NCBI GenBank assembly: GCA_963804045.1
Contig: CAWDOR010000033.1
Location: 149,868 to 213,867, forward strand
Length of the DNA: 64,000 bases
Reading direction: 5' to 3'
Source of the DNA: Rhodoblastus sp963804045
GTDB lineage: Bacteria > Pseudomonadota > Alphaproteobacteria > Rhizobiales > Beijerinckiaceae
The notes beneath the pieces are model-generated. The model ran no database searches. It saw only the letters and a list, made by a program, of their open reading frames with translations, and was not told where the DNA came from. Positions 55,399-64,000 of the stretch are shown here, in pieces (the first letter of the stretch is position 1; each line of letters opens with the position of its first letter). The position numbers and the translations under genes were made by a program.

Positions 55399-55894
55399 TT
55401 TTGAGCGTCGCGCGAAGAATCGTCCCGCCTTATAGCATCGCGCGCCGCGTCGTTTCCGGCGATTGCGGCAAATGTGGCAGGAAGTGAAAATCGACAAAAG
55501 CGCGAAAACAGCCATTTTGGCCAAACTATGTTCATGATATGTTTCACGTGAAACACTTCATCCAGATATTTAGAAACTAATTATAATAAAATGAAATATA
55601 ATGAAAAACCCATTCATAATATTGATCTTGATCGGCTCTGGAAATCTCATGGACGGCCAGTGGCCGGGCCTACAACCGAAAGGCTGTGGTGAGAAATAAT
55701 TGGCGTTTTTTGTCAAAAACCGCGTGAAATTCGCAAAAACACGCATGTTTTCGAAGTTTTTGCGCGATCCTGCTTCAACCGGAGATAGAAAAAACGCCAA
55801 AATCCATGTAAAACGGCCGACGTAAGGCGCCAAAACAAAACCACCAGCCGCCGAGGATAAAGCGGCGCGCGAGCGGCTCTCGCCGCGACCCGGC
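55399..55894. other. intergenic region with parS and an AT-rich tract
   Basis: About 500 bases without a gene. It contains the parS site (55540-55555) followed by an AT-rich tract (about 55560-55640) unusual in this GC-rich window. No DnaA-box cluster is seen, so I do not call an origin. The rest has no recognisable structure. Confidence 0.6.
55540..55555. promoter_or_regulatory. parS centromere-like site
   Basis: TGTTTCACGTGAAACA is a perfect 16-base palindrome identical to the conserved chromosomal parS bound by ParB. It nucleates the ParB/CTP partition complex for chromosome segregation. It is the only copy seen in the window. Confidence 0.9.
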
Positions 55895-56404
55895 TCATCC
55901 CAGTCGCGCCGCCGCCCGCCGCAGCAGGGCGCGCGCATAGAGTCGATGAAAACCGCTCAACAAATGGAAGGCGAGACCGAATTTCCGGCCTCCAGAAGCG
56001 TAATCGGCGCGGGGGATGACCGCCGATCCAAAATATAAATGCGTCACGGGAACGCCATCCGCGTCGCCGCGCACGGACATCAGCCATGACCGCGTATGTC
56101 CCAGGACATCGCAGAGCAGCAGCTGGTTTTCGCGGCGGCTTTCCACGCGCCATGCGGAAAACGCGCTCGCCTCTCCCGTGGCGAGCCGCTTCACCTGCTC
56201 GTCGGACGACGGTTTCGACAGGATCAGCGCGAGGATCAGGCGCTCCGCCTTGAACAGCGTGCCGGTGTAAAAGGCCTCGACAAATTCGGCCTGGGACACA
56301 TGTCGCGGCGATCTGGCGAGATAGCAGTCCGTATAGGCGCCGGCGCGGCGATAGCTGTCGAGCAGCGAATCCTCGGGCAAGGGCGTTGGACAAATGGCCG
56401 GCAT
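55895..56404 (-). CDS. conserved hypothetical protein
   Basis: A 169-residue soluble protein starting MPAICPTPLPEDSLLDSYRR. It includes YTDCYLARSPRHVSQAEFVEAFYTGTLFKAERLIL, ENQLLLCDVLGHTRSWLMS and a C-terminal Arg/Ala-rich helix. The pattern suggests a conserved domain, but I cannot name the family with confidence. No signal peptide or membrane segment is present. It faces the parS region and is not obviously in an operon. Confidence 0.65.
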   Translation of the reverse strand: MPAICPTPLPEDSLLDSYRRAGAYTDCYLARSPRHVSQAEFVEAFYTGTLFKAERLILALILSKPSSDEQVKRLATGEASAFSAWRVESRRENQLLLCDVLGHTRSWLMSVRGDADGVPVTHLYFGSAVIPRADYASGGRKFGLAFHLLSGFHRLYARALLRRAAARLG

Positions 56405-56844
56405 GGCGTTCCCCGTCGTCCGGCGCCGACTCGCGCGCGCCAAATTGCGCGCCAATTATGGAGCGAACTCAGGCGCGTGTTTCGACATCATGGCGTCTGG
56501 CGGCGCGAAGCGGAACCTTTCCTTCGTCGCCATCGGCGAAAATCGCTTCGCCCTGCGCGCTTCCGTCGAAGCCGCCGGGACTGTTCGCCGCCGAGGGAAT
56601 GCCGAATGCGCGGGCGACGATCGCACCTTTCGGCGAATTCGATGAGCGCCGCGTCGAGGATCTGGCCGCGCGCGCGATCTTTCCTGGGCCTTTTTTCCTG
56701 GAGCGTTTTTCCATTTTGCACGTGTCTGAATTTGGACGTTTGCAAAATTAATCGCGCGAAGCGGCGTGAAGCCGCAGTGGCGGCCCCGCCCTTGCATGCG
56801 CCGGCTTTTGGCGCATATTTAACGGAACTGTGACGGAACGGCCT
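56405..56844. other. gene-poor stretch with a possible regulator fragment
   Basis: No intact gene is seen. On the minus strand a short regulator-like fragment (56600-56745) is listed separately. The upstream side of the small membrane gene (around 56740-56830) is where its promoter should lie, but no strong boxes are evident. Confidence 0.45.
56600..56745 (-). pseudogene. possible TetR-family N-terminal fragment
   Basis: The minus strand reads RARGQILDAALIEFAER, the very typical first helix of TetR regulators (RxRILDAALELFAERG). The expected helix-turn-helix does not follow in any frame, so it would be a remnant. The match is short, so confidence is limited. Confidence 0.35.
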
Positions 56845-57021
56845 ATGCCCTCCCTCGATTTGACCATGCGGGCTCTGGCGCTGGTGGCGCTGCTGCTCTA
56901 TCTGCTGCCGCGCTTTTTCGCCGGGCGCGCCGCGAACTGGATGTCGCGCGCCGCCGCGGCGACCCTGGCGCTCGCCTTCATCATCGCTCTCGTGCAGAGC
57001 TTTTTCTGGTTTTCCTCATGA
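56845..57021 (+). CDS. small two-helix membrane protein
   Basis: A 58-residue protein (63 if a GTG at 56830 is used). Two hydrophobic helices (ALALVALLLYLLPRFF and AAAATLALAFIIALVQSFFWF) are joined by a short basic loop. It overlaps the CoA-binding protein gene by four bases (ATGA), so the two are coupled. The function is unknown. Confidence 0.65.
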   Translation: MPSLDLTMRALALVALLLYLLPRFFAGRAANWMSRAAAATLALAFIIALVQSFFWFSS

Positions 57022-57419
57022 ATGACGAAATCGGCGCCATTCTCCGCGAGGTCAAGACCATAGCCCTGGTCGGCGCCAGCGCTCGGCCCGAACGGCCGAG
57101 CCATGAGGTGATGCGCTTTTTGCAGGACCGGGGCTATCGGGTCATTCCCGTCAATCCCGGCCTCGCCGGCCAGGAGCTTCTGGGCGAAAAAGTGCGCGGG
57201 CGGCTGGAGGAGATTGGCGAACATGTCGATATGGTCGATGTGTTCCGCCGTTCCGAGGCGGTCCCTGAAATCGCCGACTCCACGCTCAAGCTCGGGGCCG
57301 GGGTCCTGTGGCTTCAGCTTGGCGTGATCTGCGAGGCCTCTGCGGCGCGGGCGCGCCGCGCCGGCCTGCGCGTGGTCATGGACCGCTGCCCGAAAATCGA
57401 GCTGATGCGCCGGGATTAG
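57018..57419 (+). CDS. CoA-binding domain protein (YccU type)
   Basis: A 133-residue Rossmann-fold protein: KTIALVGASARPERPSHEVMRFLQDRGYRVIPVNPG, then MVDVFRRSEAVPEIADSTL. It matches the stand-alone CoA-binding (succinyl-CoA synthetase-like) family. The biological ligand is uncertain. It overlaps the convergent chemotaxis receptor by four bases. Confidence 0.88.
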   Translation: MNDEIGAILREVKTIALVGASARPERPSHEVMRFLQDRGYRVIPVNPGLAGQELLGEKVRGRLEEIGEHVDMVDVFRRSEAVPEIADSTLKLGAGVLWLQLGVICEASAARARRAGLRVVMDRCPKIELMRRD

Positions 57420-59113
57420 GCGGCTCGAACGGAATTCAGGAAGGACTTCGACCTCCTGGCGCAGCCGCCCGGCCTGTTGCGCCAGTTCGCCGGACGAGGT
57501 CAGCATCTGCCCGGAGGCGGCGGAGGCGTGCTGCGCCGCTTCGAGCACGCCGCCGATATTGTCGGCGACCTGGCGGGCGCCCTGGCGGCCTCCTGCACAT
57601 TTTGCGAAATTTCGCGGGTGGCGTCGTCCTGCTGGGCGATGGAGGTGGCGATGGATTCGGCGATCGCCGAGGATTTTTCCGTGGCCCGCACCATGGCGGA
57701 AATGGTTTCGGCGGCGCGAGCGCTGGCGCCCTGGATTTCGCCGATCTGGGCGCCGATCTCCGCCGTGGCGCGTCCGGTCTGCTCGGCGAGGCTCTTGACC
57801 TCCTGGGCGACGATGGCGAAGCCGCGCCCGGCCTCGCCGGCGCGCGCCGCCTCGATGGTGGCGTTGAGCGCCAGCATGTTGGTCTGGCCGGCAATGTCGG
57901 AGATCAGGCTGACAATGCCGCCGATTTTTTCAGCGGCGGCGGCGAGTTCGCGCATTTCCGCATCGGTTTTTTCCGCCTGCGCCGCCGAGTCCTCGGCGAT
58001 TTCCTGCGACTGGCGCACGCGCCCGTCGATTTCGCGCACCGAATGCGACAATTGCTCGGTGGCCGAGGCGACCGAGCCAATATTGCCGGAAGAGGCTTCC
58101 GAGGCGCCGGCGACGGCATTGGCCTGCGCCGCGGTTTCGGTGGCGGAATCGCTCAAAACCCGCGCCGTCGCCTGAAACTCTTCGGCTGTCCGCGCCAGTC
58201 CGCCGACAATGCCGCCCACCGAGGCCTCGAACTGTTGCGCCAATTGCGCGGCCTGCGCGCGGCGCTCGACTTCCTGCCGCGCCCGCGATTGCGCCGCGCC
58301 GGCCTCCAATTCGCGGCTGCGCAGCAGATTGGCCCGGAAAACGTCGAGCGTGCGCGCCAGCGCGCCGATCTCGTCGCCGCGCTCGGCGCCCTCCATGGCG
58401 ATGGTTGCATCGCCCTTGGCCAGATGCTCCAGCGCGTCGGTCGCCCGGCGCAGCGGCGCCACCAGGCCCAGGATCAGCGCCAGACCCATGCCCAGGGCGA
58501 TGGCGAGGCCGAAGGCGAAGGCGGCGACGATCTCGATGCGGCTGCTGTTGAAAATCCGCTCCGCCTCGGCGGCCGCGTCGCGGCCGGCCGCGTCATTGTA
58601 ATCCAGGTCCTTGCCGATGACTTCGACCATTTTTCGCCGCGCCGAAGCGTCGCCATTGCGGTAGGAGTTCATCGCCCCGGCCATATTGCCGTCGCGCGCG
58701 ATCTCGACCGTCTCCAGCGCCGATTGACGGAAAGCCTGCCAGCGCTTGACGAATTCCGCCATCAACCGCTCTTCCTCCGTCCCGGCCTCGATCAGGGGCT
58801 TGTAGGCGTCATAGGCCTTGGCGACCTCCGCAGCCGACTGGGCCATGGCTTCGTCGGCGGCCTCGACATTGGTGTTGGTGGCGATCGCCAGCATCGTATT
58901 GGCTTCCATCAGGCGGTAACGGTTCACCGCCGAGCGCAACAGGCCGATGAGTTTTTGCGCGGGCAGCCGCTTGGCGCTGATTTCCGTCGATTGTGCGGCC
59001 ATGTGCGACATCTGGACCAGGGCCAGCACGCCGACTCCGGCGAAAACCAGCATCAGGCTGGCGAAAGCGGCGATGATTTTCGCGCGCGCGCTCATGTTTT
59101 TCCAGGCGGGCAT
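57416..59113 (-). CDS. methyl-accepting chemotaxis protein, two compensating frameshifts
   Basis: A chemoreceptor of about 565 residues: an N-terminal transmembrane helix, a four-helix-bundle sensor (about 40-190), a second helix (about 195-220), HAMP, and the signalling domain with TNMLALNATIEAARAGEAGRGFAIVAQEVK. The frame breaks twice near the end: a missing base near 57575-57583 (AGGGC, likely GGGG) and an extra base at GACTTC 57444-57449 (removal gives GACTC). Repaired, it ends EVESFLNSVRAA, the usual tail, and 1698 bases is a multiple of three. No other chemotaxis genes are nearby. Confidence 0.92.
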
Positions 59114-59272
59114 GGTCACTCCGGGGCATCTTGACGTTCAAGCGCCCGGAGTGTCGCGGCGCAAGGTTGCGCAGGCCTTGCTTGACGAGTGTCAAGTCTT
59201 TGGCTCGGCAAAACCAAGGCCGCTCGCGGTGTCCCGCGAGCGGCCTTTTGACGGCGCCGTCGCGCCCAGGCA

Positions 59273-59716
59273 TCAACCGATAATATGTTTCTCGATCTCC
59301 CACACGGGCATGCGGGTGAAATCCTTGTCGATCTCGGCGAAGACGCGGCTTTTCACGTCCTCATGCAAAAGCTTGCGCAAATCGGCCAGCGTCCGGGCCG
59401 GCGCGGCGATCACCAGCGCCCGCGCGTGCCGGTCGCGGACCAGCTTCTCCAGCGCCGTCGCGGCGGTCCTGGCGAATTTATGCTCCTCGATCTCGTGCCA
59501 GTCGGTGGTTTCCACGGCGCTGCGGGCGGAGCCGCTGGCGACGCGGCCGGGCCGGTCGCTTCCCTGGTCGTGGGTCGCCGGATTGGCGGCGCCGGTCAAG
59601 ACCTCCTCAGTGACGAAATTGGCGTATTTCTCATCTCCCTCATTGCGCAGGAACAGGGCCTTGCGCCCATCGCCGACAAAGACGAAAGCGTCGTGGGGAA
59701 TGGCAAGTTTGGTCAC
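59273..59716 (-). CDS. host attachment family protein
   Basis: A 147-residue soluble protein of the 'protein required for attachment to host cells' family. DAFVFVGDGRKALFLRNEGDEKY at the start and LVIAAPARTLADLRKLLH near the end match it and resemble release-factor-like folds. No signal peptide is present, so a direct surface role is doubtful; the name reflects plant-associated relatives. Confidence 0.85.
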   Translation of the reverse strand: MTKLAIPHDAFVFVGDGRKALFLRNEGDEKYANFVTEEVLTGAANPATHDQGSDRPGRVASGSARSAVETTDWHEIEEHKFARTAATALEKLVRDRHARALVIAAPARTLADLRKLLHEDVKSRVFAEIDKDFTRMPVWEIEKHIIG

Positions 59717-59853
59717 GATCGAAACTCCACAGTCTGGATGAACTCAACCGTCGGAATCGCCGCGGGTTCCATCCATGAGACCAATTGAACGCCGGTTCGC
59801 CCGCCGCCGCCATGACCCTTGTCAAGCATGCGTCATGAAAACGCCAAAGGGCG

Positions 59854-60753
59854 TCAAAGGCGCGGCGCGCCGCGCAATCGCTCGATCAGCCAGCGGCCGG
59901 CGGGGCCGGGGGGCGTGGCGGCGCGATAGACCACCGCCATGGGCGCCATGTAGCCGGTGACCGGGAAATCCTCGACATCGAGAATTTTCAGCCTGTGTTC
60001 GTCGAGGTCGCGCTGCACGGCGTGGCGCGGCATCGAGCCCCAGCCGAGGCCGTGGAGCAGGAAGGCGTGCTTGGCGTAGAGATCGGCCAGCCGCCAGGTT
60101 TCCGGCGACAATACGCCATATTCGCGGTCCGGCGCGGCGCTGTTGCGCTCGGTGAGCACCAGTTGCACATGGCCGGCGAGTTTTTCGCGGGAGATCGGGC
60201 CTTCGATGGCCGCCAGCGGATGGCCGGCGCCGGCGACCATGACGATTTCGACCCCGCTCAAGGCCTCGCTGGCGCAATCGGCGGGAATTGGCGTGGGGCC
60301 GCCGACCACGGCGAAACCGGCGCGTCCGTCGAGAACAGGCCGCAAGGCGCCGCCCAAGACCTCGACATAGAGCCGCAAGGGCGTCGCCGGAAATTTCAGG
60401 CGAAAATCGGCGGCGGCCTCGGCCATGGCCTGCACGGGATAATAGACGTCCATCACCGCGCAAAGCTCGGGCTCGACGCCCCTGCTCATGCCCCGGGCGC
60501 GGAAATTCAGCTTGTCGGCGGCGCCGCCCAGGGCGCGGGCGTCGATCAGCAGCAACTTTCCCTCGGGCGTGAGCGTTGGAGAGCGGGTGGAGCGGTCGAA
60601 CAGCAAAACGCCGGTCTGGTCCTCCAGCCTTTTGATCAATTCGCTCACCGCCGATTGGGTGCGGCCGAGCTTGCGCGCCGCCGCCGAAAAGGAGCCCTGT
60701 TCGGCGGCGGCGATGAAAGTGCGGATTTGATCGAGAGAGAAGCCGTCGGCCAT
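59854..60753 (-). CDS. LysR-family transcription regulator
   Basis: A 299-residue regulator. The N-terminal winged helix is FSLDQIRTFIAAAEQGSFSAAARKLGRTQSAVS, followed by the dimer helix and the periplasmic-binding-like effector domain. The frame is open well upstream, but the ATG at 60753 gives the family start. It is divergent from the YceI/cytochrome b561 genes, which it may control, and has an LTTR-type box just upstream. Confidence 0.93.
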   Translation of the reverse strand: MADGFSLDQIRTFIAAAEQGSFSAAARKLGRTQSAVSELIKRLEDQTGVLLFDRSTRSPTLTPEGKLLLIDARALGGAADKLNFRARGMSRGVEPELCAVMDVYYPVQAMAEAAADFRLKFPATPLRLYVEVLGGALRPVLDGRAGFAVVGGPTPIPADCASEALSGVEIVMVAGAGHPLAAIEGPISREKLAGHVQLVLTERNSAAPDREYGVLSPETWRLADLYAKHAFLLHGLGWGSMPRHAVQRDLDEHRLKILDVEDFPVTGYMAPMAVVYRAATPPGPAGRWLIERLRGAPRL

Positions 60754-60760
60754 GGCGCCT

Positions 60761-60775
60761 ATCGGAAAATACGAT
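60761..60775. promoter_or_regulatory. LysR-type operator
   Basis: ATCG-N7-CGAT (60761-60775) contains T-N11-A, the LTTR recognition pattern. It begins eight bases upstream of the lysR start in the divergent intergenic region. Confidence 0.6.
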
Positions 60776-60945
60776 GGAATATATCTAAAACTAACGGCTA
60801 GACGGGAGAAGCGCAAGCCGGCAGATTCGGTCTCAGTCAGACGCGGTTCGCCGCGCCCGAAGCCTCGACGCCGATTTTCAGGCCAAGGGGATGCGCGTTC
60901 AATAAAAACGGCGCCAAGCGCGCCGCAGCCACAAAGGGAACCGAC

Positions 60946-61544
60946 ATGAAGATTTCTCACGCCATTTTCGCCGCCGCGCTGGCCGCCGCCGCCCCGGCCT
61001 TCGCCGAGGCCGCCGATCCCCAGGCCGTCAAGGCCGGGGCCTACAAGATCGAGCCGTTTCACACCCAGGTGCTGTTTTCCACCTCGCATTTCGGCCTGTC
61101 CAATTTCGCCGGCATGTTTTCCGGCGCCGAGGGACGCTGAAACTCGATCCGGCCAAGCTCGCCGAGACCCAGCTCGAAGTCTCCGTCGCCACCGCGACGG
61201 CCATGACCCCGGTGGACAAGCTCACCGGCGAGCTGAAAGACCCGGAATGGCTCGATTCCGCCAAATTCCCCAAGGCGACCTTCGTTTCGAAGAAAGTGAC
61301 GCCCACCGGCAAGGACAGCGCCGACATCGAGGGCGAGCTGACCCTGCATGGCGTCACCAAGCCGCTGACCCTGCACGCCCATTTCGTCGGCGCCGGCATG
61401 AATCCGATCAAGAAGACCTATACGGTCGGCTTCGAGGCCAAGGGCGTGGTCAAGCGCACCGATTTCGGCGTCAGCAAATATGCGCCCTATATTGGCGACG
61501 ACGTCACCTTGACCATCAACGCCGCCTTCGAAGCCGCGAATTGA
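60946..61544 (+). CDS. YceI-family periplasmic protein, one frameshift
   Basis: A lipid-binding-like protein of about 199 residues. MKISHAIFAAALAAAAPAFAEA is a signal peptide, then AGAYKIEPFHTQVLFSTSHFG and, after the break, the YceI barrel (DKLTGELKDPEWLDSAKFPKATF, LTLHGVTKPLTLHAHFVG). One base is missing in GAGGGACG (61129-61136); GGGG would give EGTLKLDPAKLAE and one frame (600 bases). It is the first of a YceI-cytochrome b561-YceI set. YceI proteins bind isoprenoid or amphiphilic molecules. Confidence 0.9.
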
Positions 61545-61549
61545 TCCCA

Positions 61550-61577
61550 GCGCTCACAGGTGGAAAGCTGTGAGCGC
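61550..61577 (+). promoter_or_regulatory. hairpin between yceI and cytochrome b561 genes
   Basis: GCGCTCACAG (61550-61559) and CTGTGAGCGC (61568-61577) make a perfect 10-bp stem six bases after the stop. No U run follows, so it probably lowers or processes downstream transcription rather than ending it. Confidence 0.55.
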
Positions 61578-61633
61578 CGGTTAGGCGCGAAGGCGCCTCC
61601 GAGCTGACGCTGTCAGCAAAAACTGGAGAAAAC

Positions 61634-62230
61634 ATGACGCCGGCGCCCGAAAGATATTCCCGCACCGCCATTGTGCTGCATTGGCTGATGGCCCTGGGAA
61701 TTTTCGCCGCGATTGGCGTCGGCCTGACCATGAAACAGGCGCATCTGCCTCCCCTGCGCCTGTTTCAACTTTTTCAACTGCACAAGAGCCTCGGCGTCAC
61801 CCTGCTGCTGCTGGCGGTTTTGCGCCTCGTCTGGCGGCTGACTCACCGCCCGCCGGCTCTGCCCGAGGCCATGCCGGCGCTGGAGCGCAAGGCGGCCGAG
61901 GCCGGGCATGGGCTGATCTATCTGCTGCTGTTCGCTTTGCCGCTCAGCGGCTGGGCGCTGGTCTCGGCCTCGCCGCTCAACATCCCCACCGTGCTCTACG
62001 GCGCGATCCCCTGGCCGCATCTGCCGGGATTCGCCGAACTGGCCGACCGCAAGGCGGCGGAAACCCTGCTGAAAACCCTACATGACGCGATGGCCTTCGC
62101 CTTCATCGCCGTGCTGGCGGGCCATATTGGCGCGGCGTTGCGCCATGCGCTCAAGGGCGACGTCCCGCTTGGCCGCATGGGGATTGGCCGCATGGGGATC
62201 GGCCGCGCCCGACAGGACTCCCAATCATGA
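61634..62230 (+). CDS. cytochrome b561
   Basis: A 198-residue membrane dihaem cytochrome with four transmembrane helices. Haem-ligand histidines are seen in VLHWLMALGIF, LFQLHKSLGV, GHGLIYLLLF and LHDAMAFAFI. It moves electrons from the quinone pool to the periplasm. The C-terminus has a short tandem repeat (GRMGI twice). The E. coli yceJ-yceI pair has the same order as this gene and the next. Confidence 0.9.
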   Translation: MTPAPERYSRTAIVLHWLMALGIFAAIGVGLTMKQAHLPPLRLFQLFQLHKSLGVTLLLLAVLRLVWRLTHRPPALPEAMPALERKAAEAGHGLIYLLLFALPLSGWALVSASPLNIPTVLYGAIPWPHLPGFAELADRKAAETLLKTLHDAMAFAFIAVLAGHIGAALRHALKGDVPLGRMGIGRMGIGRARQDSQS

Positions 62231-62775
62231 AATTTTCGATCGCCGTCGCGGCGCTGCTGCTGGCCGCCTCCGCCCAGGCCGCCGAGTGGAAAATCCTGAG
62301 CGACAAGAGCGCGCTCAGTTTCACGGGAACCCAGACCGGCGAGAAGTTCACCGGGCGCTTCACCCGTTTTGACGCGCGGATTTCCTTCGACCCGGATCAT
62401 CCAGAGGCCGGCAAAATCCAGGTGAGCGTCGATCTCGCCAGCGCCGCCAGCGGCGACAAGCAGCGCGACGCCGCCATGCCCGAGCCCGACTGGTTCAATG
62501 TCGCCAGGACGCCCAAGGCGGAGTTCACTTCGACCGAGGTCAGGCGGACGGAAAAAGGTTTGGAGGCCATCGGCGATCTCAGCCTGCGCGGCGTGACGAA
62601 AAAAATCGCGCTGCCCTTCACGCTGGAGATTGCCGGCAAGACAGCTCATGCGCGCGGCCATGTGGACTTGGCGCGCAATGATTTCGGCGTGGGGCAGGGC
62701 GATTGGGCCAGCGACGCCTGGGTGGCCTTTCAGGTCGGCGTCGATGTGGACCTCTGGGCTGAGCGCGCGGATTGA
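62227..62775 (+). CDS. YceI-family periplasmic protein
   Basis: A 182-residue YceI protein with signal peptide MKFSIAVAALLLAASAQA. The lipocalin-like barrel starts EWKILSDKSALSFTGTQTG and includes LSLRGVTKKIALPFTLEI. It overlaps the b561 gene by four bases, so the two are coupled. It is a second, distinct copy next to the one at 60946. Confidence 0.92.
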   Translation: MKFSIAVAALLLAASAQAAEWKILSDKSALSFTGTQTGEKFTGRFTRFDARISFDPDHPEAGKIQVSVDLASAASGDKQRDAAMPEPDWFNVARTPKAEFTSTEVRRTEKGLEAIGDLSLRGVTKKIALPFTLEIAGKTAHARGHVDLARNDFGVGQGDWASDAWVAFQVGVDVDLWAERAD

Positions 62776-62958
62776 ACGGCTAGTCGCAATCGCTGGCCTG
62801 GCCGCGTCAGGCGAGGGCGGGACAGGGCGGACCGGTCGCGTCAAGCGCGAGGGCCGATTGGCGCCAAGGCGCAATCGTCGCGGCGAGCCGCCGCGTCGCT
62901 TTTGGTCACGAGAGGCGGATTGCGCTTTCTTAATATTTCTATTATTCTCGATATATGG

Positions 62959-63312
62959 ATGAAATCTGACGCTCTCGCCGCCCTCGGGGCTTTATCGCAG
63001 GCCACGCGCCTGCGAACCTTCCGCCTTCTGATCGCTGGGGAGCCTGACGGCGTCGCCGCCGGCGAGCTGGCGCGGCTGATCGGCGCGCCGCAGAACACGC
63101 TCTCCACACATCTTTCGATTCTCGCCAATGCCGGATTGGTCCATGGCGAACGTCACAGCCGCTCCATTGTCTATCGCGCCGATCTCGCGCGTCTGCGCGA
63201 GGTGGTTCTGTTCCTGCTGAAGGATTGCTGTGGCAGCGCCGCCGAGCTTTGCGCGCCGCTGATCGCCGAACTTTCTCCCTGCTGTCCGCCCAAGGCCGAA
63301 GCCCATGAGTGA
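62959..63312 (+). CDS. arsR: ArsR-family arsenic-responsive repressor
   Basis: A 117-residue winged-helix regulator. ALGALSQATRLRTFRLLIAGEPDGVAAGELARLIGAPQNTLSTHLSILANAGLV is the HTH core. Cysteines cluster at the C-terminus (KDCCGS, ELCAP, SPCCPP), likely the metalloid site. The start is the ATG at 62959, as an upstream frame is unlikely. An AT-rich imperfect palindrome around 62933-62957 is the probable operator. It overlaps arsC by eight bases. Confidence 0.9.
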   Translation: MKSDALAALGALSQATRLRTFRLLIAGEPDGVAAGELARLIGAPQNTLSTHLSILANAGLVHGERHSRSIVYRADLARLREVVLFLLKDCCGSAAELCAPLIAELSPCCPPKAEAHE

Positions 63313-63832
63313 CCGAGTTTTCAACGTGCTGTTCCTTTGCACGGGCAACACCGCCCGTTCAATTCTGGCTGAAAAAATCCTCGCCAAGGACGGCGCCGGA
63401 AAATTCCGCGCCTTTTCCGCCGGCAGCCAGCCCAAGGGCGCGGTCAATCCGTTCGCCCTAAAAGTCCTCGAAAGCTTCGGCTATCCGACCGAGGGCGCCA
63501 GCTCCAAAAGCTGGGACGTGTTCGCCGGCCAGGATGCGCCGAAAATGGATTTCGTTTTCACCGTCTGCGACCAGGCCGCCGGCGAAGCCTGCCCGTTCTG
63601 GCCCGGCCAGCCGATGACCGCGCATTGGGGCGTTGAAGACCCGGCCGCCGTCGAGGGGACGGAGCTCGAAAAGGAACGCGCCTTCGTCACCGCCTTCCGC
63701 CATCTCAAGAATCGCATTTCGGCCTTCGCCGCCATCCCGATCGACCGCCTGGACAGGCTGTCGCTGTCCGCGCGACTGAACGAGATCGGCCGGATGGACG
63801 GCGCGACAACCCGCCGCGAGACCGAGAAGTGA
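63305..63832 (+). CDS. arsC: arsenate reductase, low-molecular-weight phosphatase type
   Basis: A 175-residue thiol-dependent arsenate reductase. The P-loop LFLCTGNTARS holds the catalytic CX5R, and GASSKSWDVFAG and FVFTVCDQAAGEACPFWPG supply the other redox cysteines. It reduces arsenate to arsenite using thioredoxin or glutathione-type partners. It is coupled to arsR and to the aquaporin gene. Confidence 0.93.
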   Translation: MSDRVFNVLFLCTGNTARSILAEKILAKDGAGKFRAFSAGSQPKGAVNPFALKVLESFGYPTEGASSKSWDVFAGQDAPKMDFVFTVCDQAAGEACPFWPGQPMTAHWGVEDPAAVEGTELEKERAFVTAFRHLKNRISAFAAIPIDRLDRLSLSARLNEIGRMDGATTRRETEK

Positions 63833-64000
63833 CCGCCCTGTTCGATCTGCGCCGGCGCCTCGCCGCGGAGGCTCTGGGGACCGGGCTCCTTGTCGCGACG
63901 GTCGTCGGCTCCGGAATCATGGCGACGACATTGACGCGGGACGTCGGGCTGCAACTTCTCGCCAACAGCCTGGCCACAGGCGCGATGCTCGTCGTCCTCA
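63829..64000 (+). CDS. aquaporin-family channel, start (runs off window)
   Basis: The visible 57 residues, from a GTG at 63829 overlapping the arsC stop (GTGA), read AEALGTGLLVATVVGSGIMA, the first helix of MIP channels. In Rhizobiales ars operons, an AqpS-type channel lets arsenite leave by diffusion. Placement after arsC supports this. The NPA motifs lie beyond the window. Confidence 0.8.
   Translation, partial: MTALFDLRRRLAAEALGTGLLVATVVGSGIMATTLTRDVGLQLLANSLATGAMLVVL

Noticed and set aside
55556..55640. AT-rich tract beside parS as oriC
   Set aside because: No DnaA-box cluster or dnaA/hemE neighbours seen; only an inference from parS.

Overview
The window is GC-rich alphaproteobacterial chromosome, most likely Hyphomicrobiales (Rhizobiales). 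The protein sequences, the NAD/ThDP gene set around enolase and lipA, the Rhizobiales-type palindromic repeats and the long str/S10/spc/alpha ribosomal run all point that way. It holds about 80 protein genes, one tRNA, no rRNA and no CRISPR array.

Layout. (1) 1-4.4 kb, minus strand: rplK-rplA, rplJ-rplL and the first third of rpoB. (2) 4.6-20.4 kb, mixed strands: cupin protein, Crp/Fnr regulator, EF-G-like GTPase, TauE/SafE exporter, split chromate transporter, D-amino acid aminotransferase, hfq-hflX, a glycosyltransferase/methyltransferase pair, PAP2 phosphatase, and radA-rnr-NUDIX. (3) 21.3-40.4 kb, plus strand: rpsL-rpsG-fusA-tuf, the S10 and spc operons, secY-adk, and rpsM-rpsK-rpoA-rplQ, ending at a strong terminator. 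(4) 40.4-48.5 kb: queF, eno, an FtsB-like protein, and a pyruvate dehydrogenase operon (E1 alpha, lipoyl-E1 beta, DUF5076, an E2-like protein, lipA, COQ10-like). (5) 48.5-53 kb: remnants (IclR and cation-efflux fragments), an aldo/keto reductase, a DmpQ/XylT-like ferredoxin, a GlcG-type protein, and a PadR plus siderophore-interacting reductase pair. (6) 53.5-64 kb: tRNA-Gly, an ABC exporter, a perfect parS site, a chemotaxis receptor, a LysR regulator, a YceI/cytochrome b561 set, and the start of an arsR-arsC-aquaporin operon.

Most notable observations. First, nearly every non-homopolymer coding lesion (rpoB, the NUDIX gene twice, the siderophore-interacting protein, the chemotaxis receptor, the start of rplN) falls where a GANTC site, the CcrM methylation site of Alphaproteobacteria, would be restored by undoing one base change. 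Because essential rpoB is among them, miscalling at methylated GANTC is the likeliest cause; the broken genes are probably intact in the cell. Second, the E2-like protein of the PDH operon has lost both the lipoyl-lysine (Arg) and the catalytic His motif, although the E1 beta in the same operon carries an intact lipoyl domain. Third, several structured RNA leaders, terminators and palindromic repeats sit inside the ribosomal operons, including a promoter followed at once by a terminator and a long hairpin before rpsM.

Limits: families are assigned by reading motifs, with no database search. Promoters and RNA structures are pattern-based.
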